From assembly GCA_934565415.1 (NCBI GenBank), contig CAKTHQ010000012.1, positions 1 to 62,125 on the forward strand: 62,125 nt of DNA, read 5' to 3'. Positions 1 to 9,883 of this stretch are shown one piece after another (positions within the stretch are counted from its first letter, which is position 1; each line of letters starts with the position of its first letter). The notes beneath the pieces are model-generated. The model had not been told where the DNA came from, did not search any database, and was given only the letters and a program-made list of their open reading frames with translations. The position numbers and the translations under genes were made by a program. Source of the stretch: an uncultured Oscillospiraceae bacterium (GTDB lineage: Bacteria; Bacillota; Clostridia; Oscillospirales; Oscillospiraceae).

Positions 1-713
<713 letters not shown>

Positions 714-716
714 TGC

Positions 717-756
717 AAATAGGGCGTACTGCAGACTGCGGTGCGCCCTATTTTTT
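717..756 (+). terminator. Intrinsic terminator of the atp operon
   Basis: AAATAGGGCG (717-726) pairs with CGCCCTATTT (744-753) and is followed by a run of T to 756. It lies directly behind atpC and separates it from the asnS promoter. Confidence 0.9.
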
Positions 757-787
757 CGGAAATATCAATAAATTTCCACATTGCCTC

Positions 788-816
788 TTGTAAAATTCGC
801 TGGTTTGGCGTATACT
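788..816 (+). promoter_or_regulatory. Sigma-A-type promoter for asnS
   Basis: TTGTAA (788-793), a 17-nt spacer and TATACT (811-816), about 35 nt upstream of the asnS start. There is no room for, and no sign of, a T-box leader, unlike alaS at the other end of the window. Confidence 0.75.
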
Positions 817-852
817 TAACCTATATTTTCAGCAAGAGAGAGGGTATTTCCT

Positions 853-2244
<1,392 letters not shown>

Positions 2245-2257
2245 AAGGCATAATTTT

Positions 2258-2290
2258 ACGCCCTCCCTTTCTCGGGAGGGCGTTGTTCTG
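2258..2290 (+). terminator. Intrinsic terminator of asnS
   Basis: ACGCCCTCCC (2258-2267) pairs with GGGAGGGCGT (2274-2283), followed by a moderately T-rich tail. Confidence 0.85.
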
Positions 2291-2296
2291 TTATTT

Positions 2297-2320
2297 GGGG
2301 GCGATGTAGGCATTACCCCC
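2297..2320. repeat. Short GC-rich hairpin, possible terminator of the ABC/amidohydrolase operon
   Basis: GGGGG (2297-2301) pairs with CCCCC (2316-2320) around an ATG/CAT inner pair, between the convergent asnS and amidohydrolase genes. On the minus strand it follows the amidohydrolase stop by about 18 nt and is followed by AAATAAC, a weak terminator tail. Similar GGGGGCGATG..CCCCC palindromes are scattered in related gut Clostridia (from memory, not checked). Confidence 0.4.
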
Positions 2321-2337
2321 GGCAAAAGCCGTAATAG

Positions 2338-3774
2338 TTAATACTTCCCAATTGGCGGCGTCACATATTCGGGCAAGGGACACTGATATGCGCCGCCGTT
2401 CTTCTGTTTCAGTTCCGCCTTGGCTTTTTCGATGAGCGCCGGCTGGTCCATGGTTCTGGCTGCCGCCAGTGTCAACACCTCTGCAGCCCGGAGCATTCCT
2501 TTAAAACCAATATCCGAGCAGGCAAAGGCGGTATTCTGCCAGGAGTGGCCCACATTACCAAGGCAGGCGGTGGCCACATTAAAGGAAACCGTAGGGGTGG
2601 CATAGCCCACATCGCCTACATCCGTAGAGCCGGAACGGTAGCCGGTTTCCTTGGGATTAAAGGGATGGATGACCCAGTCCAGGGGCTTTTCCAGCGCTTT
2701 GTCCAATTCATCAGCGTCAAAGTACGCCCCCAGCTTCTCACGGATCCCCATCATGGTTGTCCGGGGATAGGTCCGCAGGAACTGAGCCGCCAGAGTAAAG
2801 TCCTCTTCCGTCCACTCCGGAGCGCCCAGGTCCCGCATACACTGGTCTACCAGCACGCCCAGGGTCCGGTTGGCCACATAGTCGGAAAAGGCCATGGTGA
2901 TCTCGTAGCGCATTTTGGTGCCAGTCATCAGGGCTGCACCCTTGGCCACATCCACTACCCGGGTAAACAGCTCCTGAACCTGGCTGACCTTTGGGGCCCG
3001 TACCTCATACTTGATGACTGCGTGGCTCTGGACCACATTGGGTGCATTGCCGCCGGGATCGGAATAGGCATAATGGATCCGGGCGGCATCGATCATGTGC
3101 TCCCGCAAATAGTTGCATCCTACGTTCATCAGCTCGCAGGCATCCAAAGCACTGCGGCCCAGGTGGGGCTCACCACCGGCATGGGCGGCCACTCCGTCAA
3201 AGATGAAGTTGGCGCCCATAATGGCCACATCCCCCATGGAGCCCACCTCATTCACCGTACCCGGATGCCAGGTATAGGCAAAATCCACCTTGTCAAAAAA
3301 TCCGGCCCGTGCAATAAATTGCTTGGAGCCTGCCCCCTCTTCCGCAGGGCAGCCAAAAAAGATTACAGTACCGTCTTTTTTCTCTTGTACCAGATAGTCC
3401 TTTAAAGCCGCTGCCGCCGCATAGGCACCGGCCCCCAACAAATTATGTCCGCAGCCATGGCCGGAGCCTCCCTCCGTAATGGCCTCCTGGGTAGGACAGG
3501 CGGCCTTCTGGCTCAGCCCGGACAGGGCATCATACTCTGCCAGAATGCCCACCACCGGCTTGCCGCTGCCACTGACAAAGGTCGCCGTAAAGGCCGTGGG
3601 GATGCCCGCGATCCCCTCTTCGATGGCAAAGCCCTCTTTTTCCAGAGCCCCGATCAAAGCGGAGGCGGACTTGGTCTCTTCATAGGATAATTCCGCATAG
3701 CCCCAAATCTCCTTTGCCAGGGCCACGGCGGTATCGGCCTTTTGGGCCACCAGGTTTTTGATGGTATCGATCAT
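2338..3774 (-). CDS. M20-family amidohydrolase, AbgB-like
   Basis: A 478-residue zinc-dependent amidohydrolase of peptidase family M20, closest in layout to the aminobenzoyl-glutamate hydrolase subunit AbgB and its relatives. Metal-site segments are visible: SGHGCGH (about 104-110), CPAEEGAGS (about 142-150) and the later FAYTWHPGT. The dimerisation insert follows. It most likely cleaves an N-acyl or dipeptide-like amide in the cytoplasm. It is the last gene of an operon, 12 nt behind an amino-acid ABC ATPase, which suggests that the importer delivers its substrate. The substrate itself cannot be read from sequence. Confidence 0.88.
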   Translation of the reverse strand: MIDTIKNLVAQKADTAVALAKEIWGYAELSYEETKSASALIGALEKEGFAIEEGIAGIPTAFTATFVSGSGKPVVGILAEYDALSGLSQKAACPTQEAITEGGSGHGCGHNLLGAGAYAAAAALKDYLVQEKKDGTVIFFGCPAEEGAGSKQFIARAGFFDKVDFAYTWHPGTVNEVGSMGDVAIMGANFIFDGVAAHAGGEPHLGRSALDACELMNVGCNYLREHMIDAARIHYAYSDPGGNAPNVVQSHAVIKYEVRAPKVSQVQELFTRVVDVAKGAALMTGTKMRYEITMAFSDYVANRTLGVLVDQCMRDLGAPEWTEEDFTLAAQFLRTYPRTTMMGIREKLGAYFDADELDKALEKPLDWVIHPFNPKETGYRSGSTDVGDVGYATPTVSFNVATACLGNVGHSWQNTAFACSDIGFKGMLRAAEVLTLAAARTMDQPALIEKAKAELKQKNGGAYQCPLPEYVTPPIGKY

Positions 3775-3786
3775 ATTTCTTCTCCT

Positions 3787-4521
3787 TTACAGAACCATAC
3801 TCAGGAATTTGATGGTGCTGGGCTCGTGGGGGCAGGTAAAGATCTGCTCCGGGGTCCCCTCTTCTTTGATCACGCCGTCGCAGATGAACAGCACCCGGTC
3901 GGATACCTCTCTGGCAAAGCCCATTTCGTGGGTGACAATGACGATGGTCATGCCGCTGCGGGTCAGCTCCCGGATAACATTCAGAACCTCCTTGACCATT
4001 TCCGGGTCCAGGGCGGAGGTAGGCTCATCGAAAAGCATGACCTCCGGCTTCATAGCCAGGGCCCGGACGATGGCCAGCCGCTGCTTTTGGCCGCCGGAGA
4101 GCTTCCGGGGGTATACATCCGCTTTGTCTGCCAGGCCCACCCGGGTCAGCAGGGCAATGGCCTCTTCCCTTGCCTGGTCCTGGGGGACCTTCTTTTCCAG
4201 AGTGGGGGCCAGGGTCACGTTTTCCAGAACCGTCATATTGGGGAACACATTGAAATGCTGGAAGACCATTCCCAAATTCTGCCGGTATTTGGCAATATTT
4301 ATCTTCTTTTCCAGTATGTTTTCGCCCTTGAAAAGGATCTTCCCCTCTTCCGGGGTTTCCAGCAGATTCAGGCATCGCAGGAAGGTGGATTTGCCGCCGC
4401 CGGAGGGGCCGATAATGGAGACCACCTCCCCTTTGTGGATCTGGGTGGAGATACCCTTCAGAACCTCCAGTTTTCCAAAGCTCTTTTTAAGATTTTGGGT
4501 CTCTAAAATCACATCAGTCAC
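3787..4521 (-). CDS. Amino acid ABC transporter ATP-binding protein (GlnQ type)
   Basis: A 244-residue ATPase of a polar-amino-acid (PAAT) importer. It shows Walker [10 protein letters not shown] (38-46), Q-loop VFQHFNVFP (about 87-95), signature LSGGQKQR (141-148), Walker B VMLFDEP (161-167) and H-loop VTHEMG (about 200). It energises the permease encoded directly upstream, whose 3' end it overlaps by 8 nt. GlnQ-type length is normal. Substrate class (polar amino acid or small peptide) is inferred from family only. Confidence 0.95.
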   Translation of the reverse strand: MTDVILETQNLKKSFGKLEVLKGISTQIHKGEVVSIIGPSGGGKSTFLRCLNLLETPEEGKILFKGENILEKKINIAKYRQNLGMVFQHFNVFPNMTVLENVTLAPTLEKKVPQDQAREEAIALLTRVGLADKADVYPRKLSGGQKQRLAIVRALAMKPEVMLFDEPTSALDPEMVKEVLNVIRELTRSGMTIVIVTHEMGFAREVSDRVLFICDGVIKEEGTPEQIFTCPHEPSTIKFLSMVL

Positions 4522-5173
4522 TGACGGTTAGCCTCCTTTCAACAAAGCGCAGCAGACGGGACAAAACATAGTTCAGCAGGAAATAAATAATGCCCGCAAT
4601 GGTCAGGGATTGAAGGGCCAGGAAGGTAGCACTCTGGACGGTTTTGTAGCTGGTCATCAGCTCCCCCACAAAGAATACCGACGCCAGGGAGGTTCCTTTT
4701 ACCGTGGAGATAAATTCATTGCACAAGGCCGGCAGAATATTCTTGATCGCCTGCGGCAGAATAACCCGGGTCATTACATGGGACTCGGATAGGCCGATAC
4801 TGCGGGCGGCCTCCCACTGGCCCCGGTCCACAGCAGTAATCCCGGCCCGGATAATCTCCGAAATAAAGGCCGAAGCGTTGACAACCAGGGCGGCCACAAT
4901 GCACTGGGTATCACTGAGCTCAAAGGGAACAATCTTCGGCAGCGCAATCCAGAAGAAGTATAGCTGTAATAGGATCGGTGTGCCCCGCAGAATTTCCACT
5001 ACAAAGTCCACAATCTTTTTCAGAACAGTCAGCTTACTCATCCGCACCAAGGCCAAAATCATCCCCAGTACCGCACCCAGAAGCACGGTTACAGCAGAAA
5101 TCCACAGGGTGCCCCAAAGGCCCGACAGATATACAGGCCAATATTTCAGCCAGACTTTTATGAATTTATCCAA
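4514..5173 (-). CDS. Amino acid ABC transporter permease (HisM/GlnP type)
   Basis: A 219-residue inner membrane subunit with about five membrane segments and the EAA loop ([23 protein letters not shown]), typical of PAAT-family permeases. It starts with TTG (5173-5171), not ATG. An AGGAGGG ribosome binding site lies 8 nt upstream, and no in-frame ATG or GTG gives a better start. It follows the binding-protein gene by about 30 nt and overlaps the ATPase gene by 8 nt, so the three are co-transcribed. Confidence 0.93.
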   Translation of the reverse strand: MDKFIKVWLKYWPVYLSGLWGTLWISAVTVLLGAVLGMILALVRMSKLTVLKKIVDFVVEILRGTPILLQLYFFWIALPKIVPFELSDTQCIVAALVVNASAFISEIIRAGITAVDRGQWEAARSIGLSESHVMTRVILPQAIKNILPALCNEFISTVKGTSLASVFFVGELMTSYKTVQSATFLALQSLTIAGIIYFLLNYVLSRLLRFVERRLTVSD

Positions 5174-5202
5174 GGCTACTCCCTCCTAACCGGGATCGTA
5201 TT

Positions 5203-6036
5203 TTACTGAATGCCCAGCTCCGCAGCCTTTTCGGTATACTCCTGATACCAGGCCTCGATCTTTCCCTGGGCGTTCAGCTCGTCAATGCACTGGTTGACAA
5301 ACTCTGCCAGGCTCTCTGTACCTTCCATAGGCATGGCAACGCAGGTTCCGTTCATATTGGGATCTACCTCAAACCGGAAGCCGGTCGTCACAAGGCCCCC
5401 GTTGGCGCTGGCGTAGAGGTCCGCGGAGGCGGTGCTGCAAATGCACACATCGGCCTTCCCCTCGGCCACAGCCAGGTAGCCATCGGTCATATTCGCCACC
5501 AGCTTGAATTCCTTACAGGCACCGTTTACATACTGATTGTACAGGGACTCCTGAACGCTGCCGCTCTGGGTGATGACCACCGCATCCTTCAAGGACTCCA
5601 GGCTGTTGTACTTATCCGCATCCGAGCTCCGGACCAGGAAGCCGTAGCCGGTGCTGTCGGCACGGTACACATTGCTCATCCGCATGGCTTCTGCCCGGGC
5701 GGGAGAATAGGCAATGGCGGAGATGGCCATGTCGTACTTGCCGTCGGTAACGCCAGCCAGCACCGCGGTAAAGTCCAGGGCGGTGATCTTCAGCTGGACC
5801 CCCATTTTATCTGCAATATACTTTGCGATTTCAATATCCAGACCCTGGTATTGATCGTCCCCGGTCTTACCGGGATCGATGTATTCCATAGGCGCAAAAT
5901 ATGGCTCGGTGCACAGCTCCAGAACCCCCTTCTCCTTGATTTTCTCCAGCCGGTCCTTGCTGCCGGATTTCTGGCTGCAGGCAGCACAGGAAAGCAGCAG
6001 CACCAACGCCAAAACCATAGACAAAACCCTTTTCAT
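5203..6036 (-). CDS. Amino acid ABC transporter substrate-binding lipoprotein
   Basis: A 277-residue SBP_bac_3-type binding protein. The start chosen is the ATG at 6036, 10 nt behind an AGAGGGAA ribosome binding site. The frame stays open to 6126, but that extension has no binding site and runs into the promoter. The signal peptide MKRVLSMVLALVLLLSCAAC ends in the lipobox SCAAC, so the mature protein is lipid-anchored to the membrane surface. Ligand-binding segments are typical (ELCTEPYFAPMEYID, QGLDIEIAKYIADKMG). It is the first gene of the importer/amidohydrolase operon. The ligand is unknown. Confidence 0.94.
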   Translation of the reverse strand: MKRVLSMVLALVLLLSCAACSQKSGSKDRLEKIKEKGVLELCTEPYFAPMEYIDPGKTGDDQYQGLDIEIAKYIADKMGVQLKITALDFTAVLAGVTDGKYDMAISAIAYSPARAEAMRMSNVYRADSTGYGFLVRSSDADKYNSLESLKDAVVITQSGSVQESLYNQYVNGACKEFKLVANMTDGYLAVAEGKADVCICSTASADLYASANGGLVTTGFRFEVDPNMNGTCVAMPMEGTESLAEFVNQCIDELNAQGKIEAWYQEYTEKAAELGIQ

Positions 6037-6097
6037 AACAGTTCCCTCTTTTCTGTCGGTTTTAGAAGGGTTTTGCTGCCCTTCTTTTGATGGCACT

Positions 6098-6142
6098 ATG
6101 GTAGCATATGGATGTGCATCTGTCAACGCTTTAGCGCGCTAA
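6098..6142 (-). promoter_or_regulatory. Promoter and palindromic operator of the ABC importer/amidohydrolase operon
   Basis: On the minus strand, TTGACA (6126-6121), a 17-nt spacer and TACCAT (6103-6098) form a good sigma-A promoter. A perfect 12-bp palindrome TTAGCGCGCTAA (6131-6142) sits 4 nt upstream of the -35 box. That position and symmetry fit a dimeric regulator. No regulator gene adjoins it. Confidence 0.65.
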
Positions 6143-6199
6143 TGTGATAGAGAAATAGAGAGAAGAATCACGACCTTTTTTTGTTGGGTTTATACAAAG

Positions 6200-6243
6200 G
6201 GGAAATAAAATACCCCGGCCATTCCTTTACGGAACGGCCGGGG
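6200..6243 (-). terminator. Intrinsic terminator of the NCS2 permease gene
   Basis: CCCCGGCC (6213-6220) pairs with GGCCGGGG (6236-6243), with further pairing inside (ATTCC/GGAAC). On the minus strand the stem is followed by TATTTTATTT. Confidence 0.85.
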
Positions 6244-6260
6244 CACACAAAGTTGTTATC

Positions 6261-7700
6261 TTACACCGCCAGGAAGAACTTCACCAGGAACAGCAGGGAG
6301 ATAGCGTAGGTCAGGAGGGAAACCTCCTTGGCCTTGCCGCCGAAGACCTTGATGATGGTATAGGAAATCAGGCCAATGCCGATGGCGTGGCCGATGGAGC
6401 CGGAGATGGGCATACCGATGAGCATCAGGGACACAGGGACCATCTGATCCATATCCTCGAAGTTCACATTCTTCAGGCCCATAAGCATCAGGACACCTAC
6501 ATAAATCAGCGCGGAAGAAGTGGCTGCGGCAGGGATGATGGCAGCCACAGGCGCCAGGAAGATGCAGGCCAGGAAGAGCACACCGGTGGTGAACGCAGTC
6601 AGACCGGTGCGGCCGCCGGCCTCCACGCCGGAGGCGGACTCCACAAAGGTAGTAACCGTAGAGGTACCGGTGCAGGCGCCGGCCACGGTACCGATGGCAT
6701 CAGACAGCAGCGCCTCCTTCATATTGGGCATATTGCCGTCCTGATCCACCATACCGGCCCGGGAGGCAGTGCCTACCAGGGTGCCAATGGTATCGAACAT
6801 ATCAATGATGCAGAACGTGATAATCAGGGTAATGGCCGTAAACCAGCCAATCTGCAGGAAGCCGCTGAAGTTAAAGTGGAACAGAGTGGTCTTTGCCATA
6901 TCCGCAAAGGGCGGCACAAAGGAGGCAGTGGCCAGGGATGCAAAGGGATTGGTATGCAGGAAGATGGCCTCCCCTGCCCAGTAAATCACGGAGGCAATCA
7001 GCATTCCGTAAAGCACGGAACCTTTTACATTTTTCTTGGACATGGCCACAATGGCGAAAAGTCCGGCAAACATGGTCACAACAGTCAGAATCATCGTTGC
7101 ATACCCGGTACCGCCCATGTTGTTCCGCAGAACGCTGGGGGTCAAAGCCCCAAAGAAGTCCCGCATCACATAGAAAGGAGTCGTAAAGCCGTTGCCTTCG
7201 GCATAGATGCCAACATTGGAGCCCAGGCCAATGTTCATCAGCATCAAACCAATGGCGGGAGAAATCCCCAGCCGGACACCCAAGGGAATGGCCTCAACAA
7301 TCCTTTCCCGTACATTCATCACGGACAGGAACAGGAAAATAATGCCCTCGATGAGGATAATAACCAGGGCAGCCTGGAAGGAGGCTACATAGGTCATGCC
7401 GGTCATGGCCACAATGTTTCCGACAACTACGGCAAAGAAACTGTTCAGACCCATACCAGGGGCCAGAGCAAACGGCTTATTGGCCAGGAAAGCCATGGCG
7501 AACATACCAATGGCGGAAGCAATGCAGGTAGCCAGGAACACACCGTTCCAGAGATCCTGACCCTCTGCGCCAAAACCCGTCAGCAAATTGGGGTTCAGGG
7601 CAATGATATAGGCCATGGTCATAAAGGTGGTAAGACCGGCGATGAGCTCGGTTTTTACCGTTGTCTTGTTTTCGGACAGATGAAACGTTTTTTCCAGCAT
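6261..7700 (-). CDS. NCS2-family purine (guanine/hypoxanthine-type) permease
   Basis: A 479-residue polytopic membrane protein of the AzgA/PbuG branch of the nucleobase-cation symporter-2 family. It probably imports guanine, hypoxanthine or adenine with protons. Typical segments are GLTTFMTMAYIIALNP near the N-terminus, FALAPGMGLNSFFA, and the TSTVTTFVESASGVEAGGRTG substrate-site region around residues 340-360. It is monocistronic, with its own terminator. The leader upstream shows no recognisable purine riboswitch. Confidence 0.93.
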   Translation of the reverse strand: MLEKTFHLSENKTTVKTELIAGLTTFMTMAYIIALNPNLLTGFGAEGQDLWNGVFLATCIASAIGMFAMAFLANKPFALAPGMGLNSFFAVVVGNIVAMTGMTYVASFQAALVIILIEGIIFLFLSVMNVRERIVEAIPLGVRLGISPAIGLMLMNIGLGSNVGIYAEGNGFTTPFYVMRDFFGALTPSVLRNNMGGTGYATMILTVVTMFAGLFAIVAMSKKNVKGSVLYGMLIASVIYWAGEAIFLHTNPFASLATASFVPPFADMAKTTLFHFNFSGFLQIGWFTAITLIITFCIIDMFDTIGTLVGTASRAGMVDQDGNMPNMKEALLSDAIGTVAGACTGTSTVTTFVESASGVEAGGRTGLTAFTTGVLFLACIFLAPVAAIIPAAATSSALIYVGVLMLMGLKNVNFEDMDQMVPVSLMLIGMPISGSIGHAIGIGLISYTIIKVFGGKAKEVSLLTYAISLLFLVKFFLAV

Positions 7701-7825
7701 TCTTTTCGACCTTTCTTCGGGTTAAAAATAAATTGTCAGGGATGTGATTTGGGGGGCCGCTGGATTTTCGGCAAACCGCACCCGGAAATCATTCGTAACC
7801 GCTTTTATTTAACGTGCCTATTGTA
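7701..7825 (-). promoter_or_regulatory. Leader and probable -10 box of the NCS2 permease gene
   Basis: A TACAAT -10-like box lies at 7825-7820 on the minus strand; the -35 is weak (TATTCT-like). The transcript would have a leader of roughly 110 nt. It contains GC-rich pairing possibilities near 7756-7790, but the conserved core of the purine riboswitch is absent. I cannot assign a riboswitch class. Confidence 0.35.
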
Positions 7826-7905
7826 CCATGGAATTCCGGAAAAGAATACGGGCATTGTAACCAATCATCCATAGTTTCTTCCCGGATAATTCACATATTC
7901 GTCAC

Positions 7906-7933
7906 AAAAACCTCAAGGGATCATCCCTTGAGG
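7906..7933 (-). terminator. Intrinsic terminator of pepD
   Basis: CCTCAAGGGA (7911-7920) pairs perfectly with TCCCTTGAGG (7924-7933). On the minus strand TTTTTG follows. Confidence 0.9.
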
Positions 7934-7945
7934 CATAAGGCTATT

Positions 7946-9388
7946 TTACAAAGCCTTCAGTACTTCCAGCAGGAAGTCCCATGTGCGCTTTGTAGATGCG
8001 ATGTCCAGTCTCTCCCGGCTGGTATGGATGTCGTGCATCTGGGGGCCCACGGAGACACAATCCAGTCCCGGCAGCTTGTCGCTCAGCAGGCCGCACTCAA
8101 GACCGGCATGGATTGCCAGGACCTTGGGTTCCTTCCCGAACATCTGCTTGTAGACCCTTATCATTGTATCCCGCAGGGGGCTGTCCTTCCGGTATTCCCA
8201 GGCGGGGTAAGTACCGGTCTGAGAATAGGCACCCTTATAAAAATCCGTCAGGTCACGGAGCTTCTGAATCAGCTCCTCCTTCTCCTTATTCACAGAACTG
8301 CGGACGGAGAAGGTTGCATTAAACTGGTCCCCCAGTTTGCACACGCCCAAATTCAGGCTGGTCTGCACCAGGCCGGGAATATCCGCGCTGTAGCTTTGGA
8401 CACCGTTGGGCGCAGCGCACAGAAGCGAGATTACATCCGCCGTAGCATTGGTCGTCAGGCTGTTGCCGCCAAGGGCATCCACATCAAAGGCCTGAACTGC
8501 AGCTTCCGGCTCATCGTATTTCTCCCTGATTTCCTTTTGCAGCTCGGCAGCAATATCGTTGATGCGCTGAATGCCGATGCCCATAGCCACCACCGTGGCC
8601 TGGCAGGACCTGGGGATGGCATTGTCCTTGCTGCCGCCCTGGAAGCTGGTCAGGCACAAGGGCATGAGCTTCTGGATCCGGGACAGGTACTCCCCCATAA
8701 CCTTGTTGGCATTGGCCCGATTCTTGTGGATCTCTGCGCCGGAGTGGCCGCCCTGGAGTCCGTCTACCGTCAGCCGCACACAGGGACCGTATACCGCCTT
8801 CCGCTCCACATTCAGAGAAATGGTTGCCCGGGCACCGCCGGCGCAGGACACCGTGAAAATACCCTCGTCCTCGCTGTCCAGGTTGATGAGGGTCCGCCCC
8901 TGGATGCTGCTCAGATCAATTGCATCCGCGCCCAGCATACCAATTTCCTCGTCTACGGTAATGATGATTTCCAGCGGCGGATGGGGAATGGTGTTGTCGT
9001 CCAGTAATGCCAGAGCAAAAGCCACGGCAATGCCGTCGTCGCCACCCAGGGTTGTGCCCTTGGCATAGACAAACCGATCATCATGCTGCACATCCAAGCC
9101 GTCCACTGCCATATCCAGGGGGCAGTCGGCATCCTTTTCGCAGACCATATCCATATGGCCCTGTAAAATCACCGGGGCATGGTTCTCCATGCCACAGGTA
9201 CCGGGAGCAAAGAGAATCACATTATTGCTTTCATCCTGGATATACCGCAAGCCCCGGGCCTTGGCAAACGCCACCAAGTAATCGCTGATGGCCCCCGTAT
9301 TGCGGCTCCCATGAGGGATGGCGCAAATTTCTTCAAAAAACGCAAAAACCTTCCCGGGCTCCAACCCGGCCAGCTTCTTTTCGGACAT
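7946..9388 (-). CDS. pepD: Aminoacyl-histidine dipeptidase (M20C, PepD/carnosinase type)
   Basis: A 480-residue cytosolic metallopeptidase that cleaves Xaa-His and other dipeptides. The family start (LEPGKVFAFFEEICAIPHGS) and metal-site segments are present: LQGHMDMVCEK (about 73-83), GGDDGIAVA (about 113-121), TVDEEIGMLGA (about 143-153) and NLDSEDEG. Length is typical for PepD. It lies alone between its own terminator and an 8-bp inverted repeat in its promoter region. The ATG follows AAAGGAGAAACGAAT. Confidence 0.94.
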   Translation of the reverse strand: MSEKKLAGLEPGKVFAFFEEICAIPHGSRNTGAISDYLVAFAKARGLRYIQDESNNVILFAPGTCGMENHAPVILQGHMDMVCEKDADCPLDMAVDGLDVQHDDRFVYAKGTTLGGDDGIAVAFALALLDDNTIPHPPLEIIITVDEEIGMLGADAIDLSSIQGRTLINLDSEDEGIFTVSCAGGARATISLNVERKAVYGPCVRLTVDGLQGGHSGAEIHKNRANANKVMGEYLSRIQKLMPLCLTSFQGGSKDNAIPRSCQATVVAMGIGIQRINDIAAELQKEIREKYDEPEAAVQAFDVDALGGNSLTTNATADVISLLCAAPNGVQSYSADIPGLVQTSLNLGVCKLGDQFNATFSVRSSVNKEKEELIQKLRDLTDFYKGAYSQTGTYPAWEYRKDSPLRDTMIRVYKQMFGKEPKVLAIHAGLECGLLSDKLPGLDCVSVGPQMHDIHTSRERLDIASTKRTWDFLLEVLKAL

Positions 9389-9430
9389 ATTCGTTTCTCC
9401 TTTGATATGAGATGGATTTATACTACCACA

Positions 9431-9457
9431 TTACAGGGAAAAAGTCACCCCCTGTAA
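9431..9457 (-). promoter_or_regulatory. Inverted repeat upstream of pepD
   Basis: TTACAGGG (9431-9438) and CCCTGTAA (9450-9457) form a perfect 8-bp inverted repeat with an 11-nt centre, just upstream of a TATAAA-like -10 for pepD on the minus strand. It could be an operator. It also adjoins the secG terminator and may only extend that structure. Confidence 0.4.
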
Positions 9458-9459
9458 CG

Positions 9460-9485
9460 AAAAAACCACAGGCAAAAGCCTGTGG
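9460..9485 (-). terminator. Intrinsic terminator of secG
   Basis: CCACAGGC (9466-9473), loop AAAA, GCCTGTGG (9478-9485). On the minus strand six T follow. Confidence 0.92.
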
Positions 9486-9504
9486 CCTTTCAGTTTGAAA
9501 ACAA

Positions 9505-9741
9505 TTACACCAGGCTCAGAGCCAGGGTCAGGAGAATCCAGACAATGGCGATCCACTTGGTAGAAGAAGCCAGGACCTGGTCCAGACCGCCCTTCTTATT
9601 CTTGCTCAGGTAGGAATCGGAAGAACCGGAGATGGCGCTGGACAGACCAGCCTCTTTCCCGGACTGCAGCAGAACCACAACGATCAGGGCAACGCTGGCA
9701 ATGGCCTCCAGAGCGACCAGAACAGTTTCAAGAACATTCAT
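9505..9741 (-). CDS. secG: Preprotein translocase subunit SecG
   Basis: A 78-residue small membrane protein with two predicted membrane helices, at about 8-25 (VALEAIASVALIVVVLLQ) and about 60-77, joined by the conserved loop QSGKEAGLSSAISGSSDSYL. SecG assists SecYE/SecA in protein export. The ATG follows GGAGGTTTGTCACG. It is a single-gene transcription unit with a strong promoter 84 nt upstream and a strong terminator behind it. Confidence 0.93.
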   Translation of the reverse strand: MNVLETVLVALEAIASVALIVVVLLQSGKEAGLSSAISGSSDSYLSKNKKGGLDQVLASSTKWIAIVWILLTLALSLV

Positions 9742-9824
9742 CGTGACAAACCTCCCTCCGCTTATATTCGCGGAATGCGAACGGTATACAGTCTACTTTT
9801 ACGCAGACCTCGAATAGCCTATCC

Positions 9825-9853
9825 AGTATAACACAGGGGCTTCAAAAATGCAA
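9825..9853 (-). promoter_or_regulatory. Promoter of secG
   Basis: On the minus strand, TTGCAT (9853-9848), a 17-nt spacer and TATACT (9830-9825). It starts about 30 nt past the prfB stop and gives a leader of about 75 nt. Confidence 0.75.
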
Positions 9854-9883
9854 GGGTCATTCCCCTATTTTGCGAAATTTTCC

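Noticed and set aside
757..852. T-box leader for asnS
   Set aside because: Fewer than 100 nt separate the atp terminator from the start codon, and no AGGGTGG core is present.
7701..7860. Purine riboswitch upstream of the NCS2 permease gene
   Set aside because: The conserved purine-aptamer loops are not present. Only a structured leader without an assignable class can be seen.
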